Below, one piece after another: positions 36,041 to 48,717 of a stretch of 64,000 nt of DNA. The stretch lies in the NCBI GenBank assembly GCA_025201345.1, contig JAIXMG010000028.1, positions 62,001 through 126,000 on the forward strand, read 5' to 3'. Under the pieces are notes generated by a model. The model was not told the DNA's origin. It made no database searches and was given only the letters and a program-made list of their open reading frames with translations. Made by a program: the position numbers and the translations under genes. Within the stretch, counting starts at the first letter, position 1, and every line of letters starts with the position of its first letter. The stretch is from Thamnidium elegans. Its lineage: Eukaryota > Mucoromycota > Mucoromycetes > Mucorales > Mucoraceae.

Positions 36041-37306
36041 ATGTTAAAATACCATTGCAAAAAACCAACAACCACTATAAAAAACCATACTGAAACCATA
36101 CCAGAAACGCAGCCAGAACCTTCTACTTATATTTGCTATATACTTTTACTACCAATCGAACTATTAACACGAATATTTGTACTTGCTCAGAACCCTTTGC
36201 TAGTTCAATCGTGTCGTCACTTTTGGCAAATGGGTGCTTCAACTACAGTTAGAGCCCATTATTTATTACATCGATATGGTTCCCACCAAGTTCTCAGCAA
36301 CGCTTCCATGAGACGAAAGATTGTGTCACTACCGGTGGTTGAACATTTGTTACGGTTACATCAATGTGATCCTAATGCAGGCGGTGACGACTGGTTGTTT
36401 CGGTACGCTTGTCAGTTAAACCAAACCAGCCTTTGTCGGTTGATTATCGATCGATCATTATCACTTGAGTGTTTACCCAACGAAAAAAACAAACGGTTGT
36501 TACAGTTACTAAGCATTGCCTGTATGAAGGGTGCTGCAGATACCATTGATTTGTTAGTTTGTGATTATAATGTAGGTATTCATCGTGCACAAGAAACTGC
36601 ATTAACATTAGCTTGTAAAGAAAATCAATTAGAGACAGTGAAACATTTATATACAAAGTATGGTTGTGATATTCATATGCAGCAAGAGAAATTATTAAGA
36701 GATGCTTGTTTATATGGTTACAAAGATTTGGTTGAATTCTTTATATCGAACGACGCTGATGTGCAAGCTTATAATAATGCTGCTTTACAGAACGCTGCTT
36801 ATAAAGGATTTTCTCGGTTAGTCAAGTTATTATTGGACGCTGGTGCTAATGCGGAAGCAAATCAAAATGTTTGTATGCAGCACGCAATTAACAATGGTGA
36901 TATCGAAACTGTGGAGTATTTGATAACTATAGGTCGAGTGGATGCAAGGTTTAATCAATATTGGCCGCTAAAACAAGCGTGCAGAAAAGGTCTTGTTGAG
37001 TTGGTAGATTATTTAATACGAGTTTTATCAAAGGATGATAAAATCGAGAATGTGACCGATGTTAATAATGGTATGCCGTTACAGGAATGTCTTAAGTACG
37101 GTAAAATTAAAACCGTTCAATTATTGTTACAACGTGGAGCTGATCCAAACTCAAAAGGAGCCGTACGCGGAATAAAACATGTGATGGATCCAAAATGCAA
37201 ATTAAAAATCAAGGACGATATATTAAACTTGATGATAGAAGCTGGTTTAGATTCTAATGTAGTAAAATCCACAGCGAAACCTAGTTCTGGTTTATCTTGG
37301 ACATAG
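36041..37306 (+). CDS. Ankyrin-repeat protein
   Basis: Single exon, 421 residues from the ATG at 36041, chosen because it follows a pyrimidine-rich leader. The upstream in-frame ATG at 35957 would only add a homopolymer-coded Phe stretch. The N-terminus (ICYILLLPIELLTRIFVLAQ) resembles a degenerate F-box-like helix pair. From about residue 130 there are at least seven ankyrin-type repeats, for example ETALTLACKENQLETVKHLY, AALQNAAYKGFSRLVKLLLD and PLQECLKYGKIKTVQLLLQ. No catalytic domain is visible. Function is unknown; such proteins are protein-binding scaffolds. Confidence 0.85.
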   Translation: MLKYHCKKPTTTIKNHTETIPETQPEPSTYICYILLLPIELLTRIFVLAQNPLLVQSCRHFWQMGASTTVRAHYLLHRYGSHQVLSNASMRRKIVSLPVVEHLLRLHQCDPNAGGDDWLFRYACQLNQTSLCRLIIDRSLSLECLPNEKNKRLLQLLSIACMKGAADTIDLLVCDYNVGIHRAQETALTLACKENQLETVKHLYTKYGCDIHMQQEKLLRDACLYGYKDLVEFFISNDADVQAYNNAALQNAAYKGFSRLVKLLLDAGANAEANQNVCMQHAINNGDIETVEYLITIGRVDARFNQYWPLKQACRKGLVELVDYLIRVLSKDDKIENVTDVNNGMPLQECLKYGKIKTVQLLLQRGADPNSKGAVRGIKHVMDPKCKLKIKDDILNLMIEAGLDSNVVKSTAKPSSGLSWT

Positions 37307-37514
37307 TTATACCCTCCCTTTTTTCCCCCTATGTACACACCCCCTTTTTTTTTTGCAGATAAAAAAAAAAAAAAAGAATTATTTATAGATAGTCTCGGAT
37401 CAAGTGAACAAAGAAAGTTTGATTTATTTTAGCTTCAAAATATCAATTTAATCGTACTTTGCCGAACTAGAAGTCTTTTCTTTTCTTTTTGCTATTTCTT
37501 TCTTTTTTGTTGTA

Positions 37515-40500
37515 ATGGTCAGTTACTTGTTCATTACTTTGCTTGTTATTTTACATTGTTCAGGATTGAGCGGTTGTGGAATGTAAGAATACTTTAGTTC
37601 GTACAAAAAAAAAAAAAGTTTACAACTAAAAAATTATGTAGCGCTGTACATAATGAAATAACACTTCGATCGTTACAAAACTTCTTACCTAAAACGTTTA
37701 CTGAACAAAAATATAAACAAGATATTTTAGAGTCACCAGGATTTGTTCAAGCTGGTTCATTTTTTCCTGATTGGTAATAAATATATATGTTTTTCTATTT
37801 TTTTTATAGGCGTATTAAATTCTAAAATAGGGGTTATCAATGTCTCGGATACAATCAACAATCAGAAGATGGTATATTTATTTTTAAAATTATTACAAGC
37901 ATGAATAATTAACGTTACGTTATAAATATAGCTCATTGGCCAACTTTTATAAAAACAGCTGTAAATTACATTCGTGAAGTTTATCCTGTGTCTCGATTCC
38001 ATCACGATAAGCATGTCCAGGTACTTTATTTTTCTTTTTTGTAGTAATCAAAAAGCTAATGTATCGTCTTTATTTTATTTTATTTTTATTTTTAAAAAAA
38101 AGGGATTGATAAGTTTTGTATTTGCCATCATGTCTCATGGTATGGCAGACGTTAAATGGCATAGTCTATCAGGTCTATCGGATTACTTTATTATTGCTAT
38201 GGCCAATTCTGATTTCCATGGTAACACAAAGGAGGCGCATTTGGCAGCGGACGCGGGTGCTGAATTCACTCTAAGACATTCCAATAGTTTATCTTATTTG
38301 AACCAGACTTGGCAAGTACCTGTAAAAGATATCATTGAAATTTATAAACGACTCTATAATAATGGATCTGATAAAAAGGTTCCGGCTAATTCTCATTTAA
38401 AGTATTGTATGGCCACTGCATTTGCTGCTTCTAAAATCGATGTTGAGTTCGGTAAATTGATGTTCGGATATTATGGATCAAAGAGTCCCTTTTTAACTGA
38501 AGAAATGTATAGTTATTACAGGGGAGGTAAGTATATAAAAATTTATTTATTTTGATTGTTATAATTAAATAATAACTTTTTTTTTTTTTTTTATGTATAA
38601 AAGGAATTGAGGATATGTCTGCTAGTGTAACTGATTGTTATGTTGAATTAGTGCATGCGTTTGAGTATGGATCAATTCATACTTCTCCCGACACATTATG
38701 CGCAAGTTACTTTTATACCACACTTCCTAAATCTCCATGCTTAAAAAACCCTAAATCAAATTATTCTCATGATTTAAATCAATTGATTTATAAAGATTAT
38801 AATCCCACAACGGGAGTGTTTACATTGACTGCTAATATACAATCAGATCGTCATTATGATACCACGTTAGTTCCTATTGTTCGATCACAAACACCAGAGA
38901 GTCATGAGGTGACAAATAGTATGCAACTCCGATTTCAGTCACCGATGTCATTTAGGGGTAACAGTAACAAGGAGTGTTTAACCGTTGGTACGGAACAAGG
39001 TGATATTACACTAACTTTACCGATGTCTTCTGGTTCGTTAGGCCATCAACTGGCTTCCGGGGACTTCAATGCGAATGGTCAATTGGATATGGCTGTCTCT
39101 GCTCCGTATCATGTACACGATATTTTACAGCAACAAACTGGTTCTGTGTTTATATTAAATAATACAGTTATCACCGAAAAATATTCGAGGCACAATGATA
39201 TTAGAGACCTATCTACTTTTACTTTACAAGGATCGGTGAGATATGGTAGATTTGGTTGGTCTATGACTACAATTGATTTCAATAAAGATAGTGTAGATGA
39301 TTTGGCTATTGCAACCCCTTTTGGTAAAGACAACAGTGGGATGATCGAATTGTATTTGGGTCGAGTTCAATTAGGCCTTGGAAATCCCAATGTTTATATT
39401 CAGGTCCAATCAAGACCGTTTATTCCTACAGTTTTGGCGGCGATCGATGTGGATCAAGACGACTTTAAAGATTTGGTAGTAGGGTGTCCACTTTGTCCTA
39501 GTATGAACCAACCACAGGTATAGTATTATTGCGCTACTGGGAGGGGGGTTTTTTTTAATAAGCTTTTATTCATATCCTGTCCCCCCTTCTTTTTATAATT
39601 AGGTCGGTATCGTTTATATCTTTATTAGCCATCGTGCTGGTGTAACAGAGTCTCGAACTATCACACAACCTGACATCAGTATTCAAAATCCAAACTTAAA
39701 TTCAAGTTCTTACGACCGTTTTGGAGAGTCAATTTTGGTTATAAAAGATACCATATTAATTGGGTCCCCCGGTTACTCTATTGAATCTAAGCAAAGAGTA
39801 GGCAGAGTATATGCATTTGATTTAAAAACACTTGAATTAAAATGGACCATTACTGGTACAACACAATTTCAACAGTATGGAAAGTAAGTATTTTTAGTTT
39901 GGTCTGACATTTAAAAAAGTTTTTTTTTTTTTTTTTTTTTTTACTAAAAAAAGTATTTTTTTTAGGGTACTAGCAACTGATAATAATGAAATAATAGCTA
40001 TATCTAGCCCATCCGAGGTAAGAAAAAAAAAGGTACTATTATAATTATTTACCTTAATATGTCGTCATGATTAGGAAAACATTATTGGGTTACAGAAATA
40101 TTGGCAGGGAGGTAGTGTCCGAATCTATGACTGGAATAAGTTAAAGAACAATAACATTGAGGTAGTACCGGATATCGATATGGAGCATGGTATGATTAGT
40201 GTTATGCAAGGTCGTACAAGTGCAGGTCATTTGGGTCAATCACTTTCCGTGTTTAAAAATAATGGTGAACTTGGTATTTGGGTAGGTGAACCCATGAGTG
40301 AACAAGGTATTATTTTTGTTGTCGTTGTTGTTGTTGTGGCTGTATAATAATTTCTTTAATTGTATATAAAGAAAATGGTAGAGTTTATAAATGGATGATA
40401 AATAGTAAACAAGTAGAATGTATTAGAAATCAAGTAACCTTAGTAAGTGAAGTCATAAAATATGCTGAGATAATATCTGAGCCTTTTTTTTGTGCCTGAA

Positions 40501-40720
40501 GAAAAGGGGAAGAACTAACAAAGGATGTATATAATCAATAATAGGCACGGTTTGGGTCTCAGATCGGACCATTAGGTATTGATGCCATTTGTATCACCTC
40601 ACAAAGATATGGTCAAAACGCACGGTAGGGTGCACAAAGAAAAAAAAAAGATGTACATGTTACTGACAATAATGATGTAGTTATTCGGGCGCTGTCACTT
40701 TTTTTATCCAAGGAAACTAA
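37515..40720 (+). CDS. Secreted GPI-specific phospholipase D-like protein
   Basis: Resembles animal GPLD1, which cleaves GPI anchors. Twelve exons (37515-37582, 37642-37773, 37831-37871, 37932-38020, 38103-38526, 38604-39517, 39603-39883, 39966-40017, 40075-40306, 40372-40442, 40545-40624, 40681-40720) close into 807 residues, similar to the animal enzyme. A signal peptide is present (MVSYLFITLLVILHC). The zinc-dependent phospholipase-C-like domain includes VHNEITLRSLQNFLP, QAGSFFPDWGYQC, and the His-rich VSRFHHDKHVQG with MSHGMADVKWHSLSG. From about residue 390 come FG-GAP beta-propeller repeats with calcium-type loops: DFNANGQLDMAVSAP (about 405), DFNKDSVDDLAIATP (about 477) and DVDQDDFKDLVVG (about 533). 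It ends YSGAVTFFIQGN. No GPI or membrane segment of its own is visible. Confidence 0.9.
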
Positions 40721-41218
40721 ATTCATGAACTTAGTACCAAAAACGGAAGTATAAAAAAAATAAAATTGAGGCGTAGTATGCAGCTTTTTTTTTTTTTTTA
40801 TAGGAAGATATCTACCTTTTTTTCTTTTTTAAAGAAGACATTGTAGTATACTTGGTAAAAAAAAAGGCATTGTAGTATATTTAGTATAAAAAAAAAGAAA
40901 CAAATACCTAGAACTTCTCATTGAAAAAAAGTGAGACATTTTTTTTTTACTATTCCGATTATCTTTAAAAAAAAATTGGCTCTGGACTGATTGCATATGA
41001 CGGTTGTGTCATTGAAAACCCAGATTGTAAAATAAATACCATAAATTTTTTGGTTTATTTATTTACATTTCTCTTTCACTTTACCTTTTTTTCCCTTAAT
41101 TTTTTCCCTAACTACGAAAAAAGACTTTTTTTTTTTCCCTTAATTTTTTCCCTGACTACGAAAAAAGACTCATTTTATAATAACATTTTTTTTTTTTTTT
41201 TTTTTTTTTTTTACTGCT
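40721..41218. other. Intergenic with near-identical short repeats
   Basis: Contains two copies of GAC/GGCATTGTAGTATA(C/T)TTGGTA-like sequence (40838-40896) and a repeated TTCCCTAACTACGAAAAAAGACT / TTCCCTGACTACGAAAAAAGACT at about 41103-41170, then a T run before the start codon. No gene. Confidence 0.5.
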
Positions 41219-42378
41219 ATGCCACAAAAGAAGAGACAGTCCGTACGTAAATCTGAACCCAAGGTTTTCCGTTGTACAGGATTTGGAGACTGCAATATGG
41301 TCTTCACTCGTAGTGAACATTTGGCTAGACACGCCCGAAAGCATACAGGAGAAGTACGAAAAAAAAATATAACTTTTTTTTTTTCTTAGTAACTAAAATA
41401 TTCTCTTTTCTTATGTAGAAGCCTTTCAAATGTGTTGTACCTAACTGCGACCGTATGTTTAGTCGCTTTGACAATATGATGCAACACACTCATACACATA
41501 GCCATACAAAAAAGAAAGATTCTTCTGATTTACCTGTTGGAATGTTAACCTCCAAGTCTATGCCTGAGGATAATTCAATGATGCATGCTCCCGCCTTACC
41601 CAATTCACCAATTTCATCTTTTAATGAACATCAAAAAGTTTTACCACGTTCCTTTGATAAACCTACCATGTATTGCGCTCAACCTTACGGTCAAACCATT
41701 CGACCTCCTTCTCCAGTCTCTGACGAAGACTGTGCTAAATTCCAAACCCCTTATTATTCTTACTCTCAACCTATTTGGAATCCAATGTATAATACACCTA
41801 CTACTTCTCCTCAATTATATCATCCTATCACGTCTACTGGCTCTATTACACCTACACCATTTTATTCGCCCTGTTCTTCTGAAACTGGATCATACTCTCC
41901 AGAATATGTATCGTCATCATCATTTACAGATTATTACAGAAATAATTCTATTCAAAGCGAAACACAACGTAAAAGACGTTTATCTCGAGACGAACTATTA
42001 ACACCAATTCGAGAATTAAATATTTCAAATAGTTATTCGCCACCCTCGGCTCAAAAAGATCAAGGTAGTTTTAGTTCTGAAGGCGATTATAACCAAAGAC
42101 AAATGTCTATTGACTCCAATGTCACAACCAATGCAACCGCTTACAAGTCAATTGATGGAGTTGATATCACACAAGATGAGTACGAAGCTTTACAAGGCTT
42201 TAGTAAATTATGCGCTCAACCTGTCGTCAGCAAGGAACATTCTCCCATCACATTACCTCCTCTAAATGAGTCTCGTGCTATCGTCTTAACTTGTTACGCG
42301 AACCTCTTTTCACGAGTTCATGCTTTCCGTCAACTGGTTTCTACTGTACCAGAATCTTTTCAAAGAGGCTCTATTTAA
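41219..42378 (+). CDS. C2H2 zinc-finger transcription regulator
   Basis: Exons 41219-41353 and 41419-42378 give 364 residues. Two adjacent C2H2 fingers lie at about residues 18-72: [20 protein letters not shown] (C-x5-C-x12-H-x3-H) and, after the HTGEKPF linker, [18 protein letters not shown] (C-x4-C-x12-H-x3-H). The RSEHLARH and RFDNMMQH recognition helices resemble the fungal Msn2/Rgm1/Usv1-type group, which binds stress or CCCCT-type elements. The intron splits the linker between fingers. The rest is Ser/Pro/Tyr-rich and probably an activation or regulatory region, with one basic patch ([10 protein letters not shown]). The specific regulon is unknown. Confidence 0.88.
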
Positions 42379-43990
42379 ATCATCAGGAAATAGGTCATTT
42401 CTTATATCCCTACCTATTTTATTCTCTGTATAGTACATTTATGAAAAGGAAAAAAAAAACACAATTCACATATTTACATTTCATAAATTCATTTCTACAT
42501 ATTCTTCTTCATTTTTTCCTCTTCTTCTTCTTCACCCTTTCTAATCCCCTTTTTTTATCGTGCCCCTTTTCACATTCTGTAAACTATTGTAATATTTGTA
42601 ATAAAAACGAGCTTTTTTTTTTCTTCCATTGGTGTACATGTTTTAAAACTCAAAACGCCCTCTTTTTTTTTTTCTTGTACAACCCTTTCTCCAGAAACAA
42701 AAAGGAAATAAAATAACAATTGGCTTTAACCACTGATATTTCATGCCTGTTTTTCAATCTATTTTTCGAAAACACGAAACAGAAAGAGAAAATATTTCCC
42801 TGGTGTTACTTTTTTTTTTTTTTTTTGACACCCATGACGCATAATTTTTTTTGTCTGGTGATGGTACGTTCTTTTTTCCCGATAAGATGGAATTCTATTA
42901 TAATTGTATGACGATATACTCGGTTTTTTTTTATTTATTTTTAAAACCGAGTCTTTTTGCTTCAAACAAAGATATAATATTAAATGGTCTACTTGCACTG
43001 AAAAAAAATAAATAACTTCCGTGATATTAGAAAAAAAAAAAAAAAAAAAAAAAAGTCCCTGTAGGAACCTTATTATGTCACCTGATAAGAAGGGTTTCTA
43101 AACACATATACGTGGAAGGGACTATATTCATATTTGGGGGCGAGCTTTTAAAAAAATAACAGGGGCAATTTTTTTATGATATAAAAAAAAGGGGAGGGGG
43201 GAGGGGAACAAAAAAAAAGCAAAATCTAGCCAATTAATTTTTAACGCAGTAAAAGAGTTTGATTCAGATAGGGGGTTTTTTTTTAACAAGAACTTTTTTT
43301 TTTTTTATCTGACTGAAACCGATAAGTTTTTATTTTTAAGAAAAGCGTATATTTAGAAATAAAATTAAATAGTGTTATCTGTCAATATAACATGACACAA
43401 AAAAAAAGGTTTATTCGATTAGGTTTCCTAATGCAACTTTCTTTTTTTTCTTTTTTTTTTGTTCCGCTGATTTGGAGAGCTTAATGCATGGTAGCACCCC
43501 CCCAAAAATAAATAGCCAATAATGATACAAATAATAGAAAGAAGTGAGATAATAATAAATACCATAACACAAATTAATCGAATAAGTTATTTGTACTTGT
43601 CACTCCATTCCATCATTGAGTTTGTTTTCAGCAGCCTATTAGTAACACTATGGCCGAACTTAAGGACGAAATAAAAGAACCTAGAAAAGGAACCAAACCT
43701 TTACTGGTATTGTATCGATCCACTAGTCAGTCAAAATCTCTAGCTCTCCAATTCTAATAGAATATTCAAAGTATTCCAAACTAAATTTTTTGTTATTTCT
43801 AATATATATATGCAATTGGATTTGTTCGATAGCTTATTTTTGATAATTGGGCGTGATTGTCGATAGTTATATTATTATGAATAAATATACTGCAGCTTGT
43901 CATGATTAGATATACGTCTTCAGTTAAAGAGATACTTTCAACAAATAGATTTCCGTATTTTATTGCGGGTCTAGAGGCTTCAACTTCCGT
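42379..43990. other. Gene-poor stretch
   Basis: AT-rich with many homopolymers, including an A run near 43031-43054. A short ATG frame at about 43651 (MAELKDEIKEPRKGTKPLL) ends at a possible donor but has no partner exon. No supported gene. Confidence 0.4.
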
Positions 43991-44011
43991 TAATCTATGT
44001 CCTTTTATCGT

Positions 44012-44351
44012 TTAAGGGCTCAATGATATTTTTTCATTAAACAAAATATAGTCTGTTAAGTGAAAAGGGCGGTTTGTTGAACAAGACAACTCACACTTCT
44101 TTTTTTTATTATTATTTAATACCAGTGTAACTTTGCATGCTCCAGCTTTATTTCTTTGTGCTAGTAATTTGATATTTTCTGGAGTGCCGAGAGTATTGAC
44201 TTCTGGTAGACAATCATTGTTGTCATCATTGTGTTTAACATAAAATTCGAATTTAACGTCTTCTTTCATCAAAAAAGCTTCCGTCTCTAACTCTGCTTTA
44301 TGAGGTAATTACAAGAATTTGAAGCGTACAACATTGATAAACTTGGATTAT

Positions 44352-44384
<33 letters not shown>

Positions 44385-44578
44385 ATAAAATATCCCTTAT
44401 TTTGATTAATTAATGTACAAGTTAGTCATCCTATAATTAATTTTTTATGATTAAACATGTATAGCGTTTCTTTTTTTAGCAGTACATTGACGGGAAAAAA
44501 ACTTACCAAGTGTCTTATAACGACAGTCTTTGAAAGTGGCATTGCATCCATTATACATTGTATCAAACGATCAGCCAT
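44012..44578 (-). pseudogene. Possible small minus-strand gene, interrupted, family unknown
   Basis: The minus strand opens at about 44578 with MADRLIQCIMDAMPLSKTV, followed by a GTAAGT at about 44506. A second piece (about 44300-44030) reads HKAELETEAFLMKEDVKFEF and LPEVNTLGTPENIKLLAQRN. Composition is normal, so the pieces look like real coding sequence. I could not find an in-phase acceptor between them; the gap contains a T run of about 30 bases. It may be a gene broken by an insertion. Confidence 0.35.
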
Positions 44579-46386
44579 ATTGTGATATTGACAGAGTAAA
44601 CATCAAAAAGAAAAATAAAAAATAAAAATTTATCAGACTGAAAGAGATTATTGTTTTATTAATTTGAAGATATGCGCCTTTTTATAGACTTTTAGAAAAT
44701 AAATAAGATGGTCTCAGCATGACATGATTGTAAGTTAAAAAGAGCATATAGATACATAACCCTTTTATGGATGAGTACACTGATTATAGATTAATCACAA
44801 CAACAAATCTGATTATAAAAAATGTATCATTGTATCACTTTTGGCTGTTACAACATGCTTTGTTATACACATATTTATCAATCAGTATAACATAGTACAC
44901 AGGGACCAAAGTAATATGTAGCTAACATTATATCTGTATATAGTTTTATGCAAATTGATAACAGGTACCACACTTGTATAAAATTATGTCTAAATTATAT
45001 TACTCTAATATTACTTGGATACATTCCATATCCAAACGATTTCTTTTTAATATTTAGCCACCAAAGCCAAGGGCCTTAAAAAAAAATCTATTCTAGATCG
45101 AATTCTTGAGAAACATAAGCAGTGAGAATCTGTCTAATGTAAGGAACTCAGTGAAAAGAGGGGGTTATAACATATAATTTTCTCTGAACTATTCTTCTTT
45201 TTTCTACCAGCTAAAAATATTTGAGTACGATGTGCAATAATCATAATTGTTGTCTTTTATAAAGGATGGGAAATGTTAAAGGGACAAGAGCAAAATAATT
45301 GAAAGAAGAGAGCAATTGTTATTGCTAAAAAAAAAAAAGCTCATTGCGATATTGCAGCTTAAAAAATCGCTCACTTAAGAAATCACTACTAATTTTACTA
45401 GCTATAAATAATGGTTCTTAATTTATTAAAAAATCTGAAAAACAAAAGGGGTTGACCCCCAAAAATGAAAAACGAAAAAAAAAAACAAAAACAAAAAAGT
45501 ACGTTTTTAATTATTTTTTTTTATCAAAACAACTATTTTGTGTTATGCAACTTGGGTCCAAAACGCGTTTTCTGTTTTTTAATAAATTAAAGACCATTAT
45601 TTATAACTGCTAAAATCAGCCGTGATTTCGTATACGAGCGATATTTAAACTCAGGTATCTCAGAGAGTTTTTTTAGCAGTGATTTCCTGGTACAATGATA
45701 ACTTTTGCTTGTAAAAAGAGTTGACGTGTCATCAGGTTTAAACCTTTCAAACTTTAATTTTGTTTAAAAAAGGATCTTTCAGAATGTATCTTAGACGTGG
45801 CCATGTAAGACTGATGACCGTTCTTAACTGTAATGTGAAGTTATGAGAAATAGCGTATATATATATATATTTACAAGGCAAACTTTTATTTTTAAGTATG
45901 AAATGCGTTACAAAAATTAAAATACACGTTAACTTTGATAGTTATAACGAATCAAATCCAATATATAAAAAGGTTCAATAAACATGATACATCTAACAAA
46001 TATTTTATAACAGTGCCTGAAAAGAAGGTTATCGCTTCAAGAACGTGTATAACCTAGTGCCAATTGTGACAGCGCCATGGCGTTGAAGCTAATCGCAGAG
46101 TGAGTTACGAATAGTCTTTTTTTTTTCAATTGTGAACCCTATTGGTCATATTTACGGGAAAAGAATAGCGTTTTATTTTGTTTATAAGAAAAAAAATAGC
46201 AGGTACTTTGTAATGTACAGTTTAAATTTATTAAAAGAGGAAAGGAATTTTTATTTTTTGTGTTGTGTGAAGCATAAGATCATCATTGAAGGTGCTTGAG
46301 ATTCCGCTTGATAACAGACTAGTTTTTTTTTCAGACAGTCCCAAAGATAGGCTAAAGAGAGAGGAGAATACCCTTCCCTTGAAAAC
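44579..46386. other. Gene-poor stretch
   Basis: No supported gene in either strand. AT-rich with an AT dinucleotide run near 45857-45870. Confidence 0.4.
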
Positions 46387-46423
46387 CAAGCTAGTCGAGG
46401 ACCAAGTACGCTTATAATCCAAT

Positions 46424-46456
<33 letters not shown>

Positions 46457-46605
46457 GGACTGGACCGGTGATGACCATCCTAGTCGCCAGAGTGCTTTCG
46501 GACATCATCACCAAAACGGCAGAGCCAACATCTTTTACTTGATAACCAAAGGATAAGCGTTTCTTGAACAAGCTAGTCGAGGACCAAGTACGTTTATAGC
46601 CCAAC

Positions 46606-46667
<62 letters not shown>

Positions 46668-46755
46668 GGACCGATGATGACCATCCTAGTCGCCGGAGTG
46701 CTTTCAGACATCATCATCAAAACGGCAGAGCCAACATCTTTTACTTGAAAACGCC
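46387..46755. repeat. Imperfect tandem duplication, period 182 bases, with Tn-An core
   Basis: Unit 1 (46387-46568) and unit 2 (46569-46755) share CAAGCTAGTCGAGGACCAAG, then a T run joined directly to an A run (T13-A17 in unit 1, T11-A47 in unit 2). CTGGACCGGTGATGACCATC follows and about 70 further matching bases containing AACGGCAGAGCCAACATC. The copies differ at a few positions and mainly in A-run length. No coding function is apparent. Confidence 0.75.
46608..46665. repeat. T11-A47 homopolymer block
   Basis: The longest homopolymer block in the window, inside the second tandem unit. The T part could fold onto the A part as a hairpin. Confidence 0.75.
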
Positions 46756-48100
46756 ATAGGTATAGAGTGAGAGAGACCGTACGCCAGAAGGTAACATTTT
46801 TTTTTTACATTTAGTAACTAGGAAAGTATTAGAGAAAGGAGTTTTTTTTTTTTTTTTTATCTTTTTTTTTTTCATGTGATCAATTAATTAGTTACTTCCA
46901 TAAATGTTCATGTAAAAAAAAGATTCTCTTTTTTTCATAAAATAAAAAGATATATCAGTTTATTGCTAGGGAAAATTCGTATGATTAAATCGGTATAGAT
47001 ACAGATTATATTTCTCGTATATTCTTCTTTACAAAAAAGCGAAAAGTATTAACTACTTGGGATGTAGATAATACTTGTGTGAGAAAAAAAAAGTATCTAA
47101 TAAAAAGCATGCTTATCCTCCAAGTCGTTTTTGTTTATACACAAATAGTTGAGTAGATATGACGTATTATTTTTTATAAATTGCCAACACTTTCACTTGT
47201 TCCTTTTTATATATACTTACTCTAGTAGTATCACCTCTTCTTATATCCAAATATAAAACTTATTATTGCTATTGAAAGATGTACCAAGAAATAGAAGTAG
47301 GCGGATAAAGCTGAAGAGAGGAAAAGTATGTCTAATTTGTACTACTTTCCCTTTTTTTTGCATGATTTGTTTACTTTGCGCAAGTTAAAAAGATAATCAA
47401 GTTTCTTAAATACAATTTCTACAGAAACATATGATTATCTACCACTACTAGGCGGAAACTATCTCCGTTGTTTATATGACTGAGTCGGCTGAAATGAAAC
47501 AAGGGTTAGTTGTTGTTGATTACTACCTTTTATGTCTAATTAACTCCATCTCCATTTAGGACAACTTGTTTAAAGCTGTATAAAATTCACAAAATTTATT
47601 TATTAACAGTTGCTGTTTTGAAATAAAATATAAGAATATAAGATCCTTGATAAAAGAGAAATAAAATAAAATATAATAGTTACGAAAGAGAAAAGTAAAA
47701 AAAAAAAGAAAAAAAAAAGGCTAAAATACTGTTCATAATCCCAATACATCATGAATTTATAATTATAATTATTTTTCTTTTTTTAAAAGAAAAAGAAAAG
47801 TGTTTTTTTAATGGAAAGAGTCAGATCGCATATAATAAACTATCGCAAATAGAGCGTAGTAAGTTCCTTAAATCAACTATGACTACCGAGGTAGAACAAA
47901 AGAGATTTCAGAGAGACACTTTACAACGTCTAATAAAGCTTTCATCACTCTCTTTCAATAAAAAAAAAAAGGGTTGAAGGTATGTAGTATATGGGACCCG
48001 TATATACTACTATAATATAATATCAAGTATTATATTCTTCATGCACAGTTGTCAATCAAAAATAATATGAAATACTGCTTATAATAGTACGCACAGTTTT
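46756..48100. other. Gene-poor stretch
   Basis: AT-rich, no supported gene. Confidence 0.4.
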
Positions 48101-48119
48101 CATATAACTAATTCATGTT

Positions 48120-48300
48120 TTGAAAACGAAACTAGTATGCTGCTCCCAAAGGGGACAACACTCTTCTTCACAAACTATTGGAACAAAGGAGGTAAGTCAA
48201 CTCCTACACACCTACTCAACTTTGCAAGCAAAGCCAAATAGACGATTACACGAATGCAATGTTCCTCAACTAGAGACATCTTTCCTGTCTCAATTATGGT
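48120..48300 (+). other. Short coding-like fragment
   Basis: A short frame reads LVCCSQRGQHSSSQTIGTKE, then NRRLHECNVPQLETSFLSQL. The composition is protein-like but the frame is short and has no partners. It may be a relic of a mobile or repeated gene. Family not recognised. Confidence 0.25.
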
Positions 48301-48717
48301 TAAAAAAGAAAAAGAAAAAAAAGGCGTGCTTTTTTAAAAAACAGGTTTTTTATTGAAGCGTCATCAAAACACATAACTACCGCAGTAAGAAGTAAGCAAC
48401 AGAAGACATGCATAAATAATTTTTTGGTGTACTTTTTTTTATAAGGTTCAAGTTCTTTTGACAAAATGGCCTGTGCTGCGAAATCGATATGGTTGCACTA
48501 AGTTTTTTTTTAAAAGAACAGTCAAAAAGACTTGCATTTCATCCCCTATTCTTCCTTTTGATTCTCTTTATTATTTTCGTCTCTTTTATTATCACCTACC
48601 GTTATCACCATTTACTTTAACTTTTATAAGCATTCTTTTTATAAGCACCAACTTTTTACAAACAGGAACTTTTTACAAATAGGAACTTTCTTTTTTTCAT
48701 ATAAAAAGTTAATAGCT

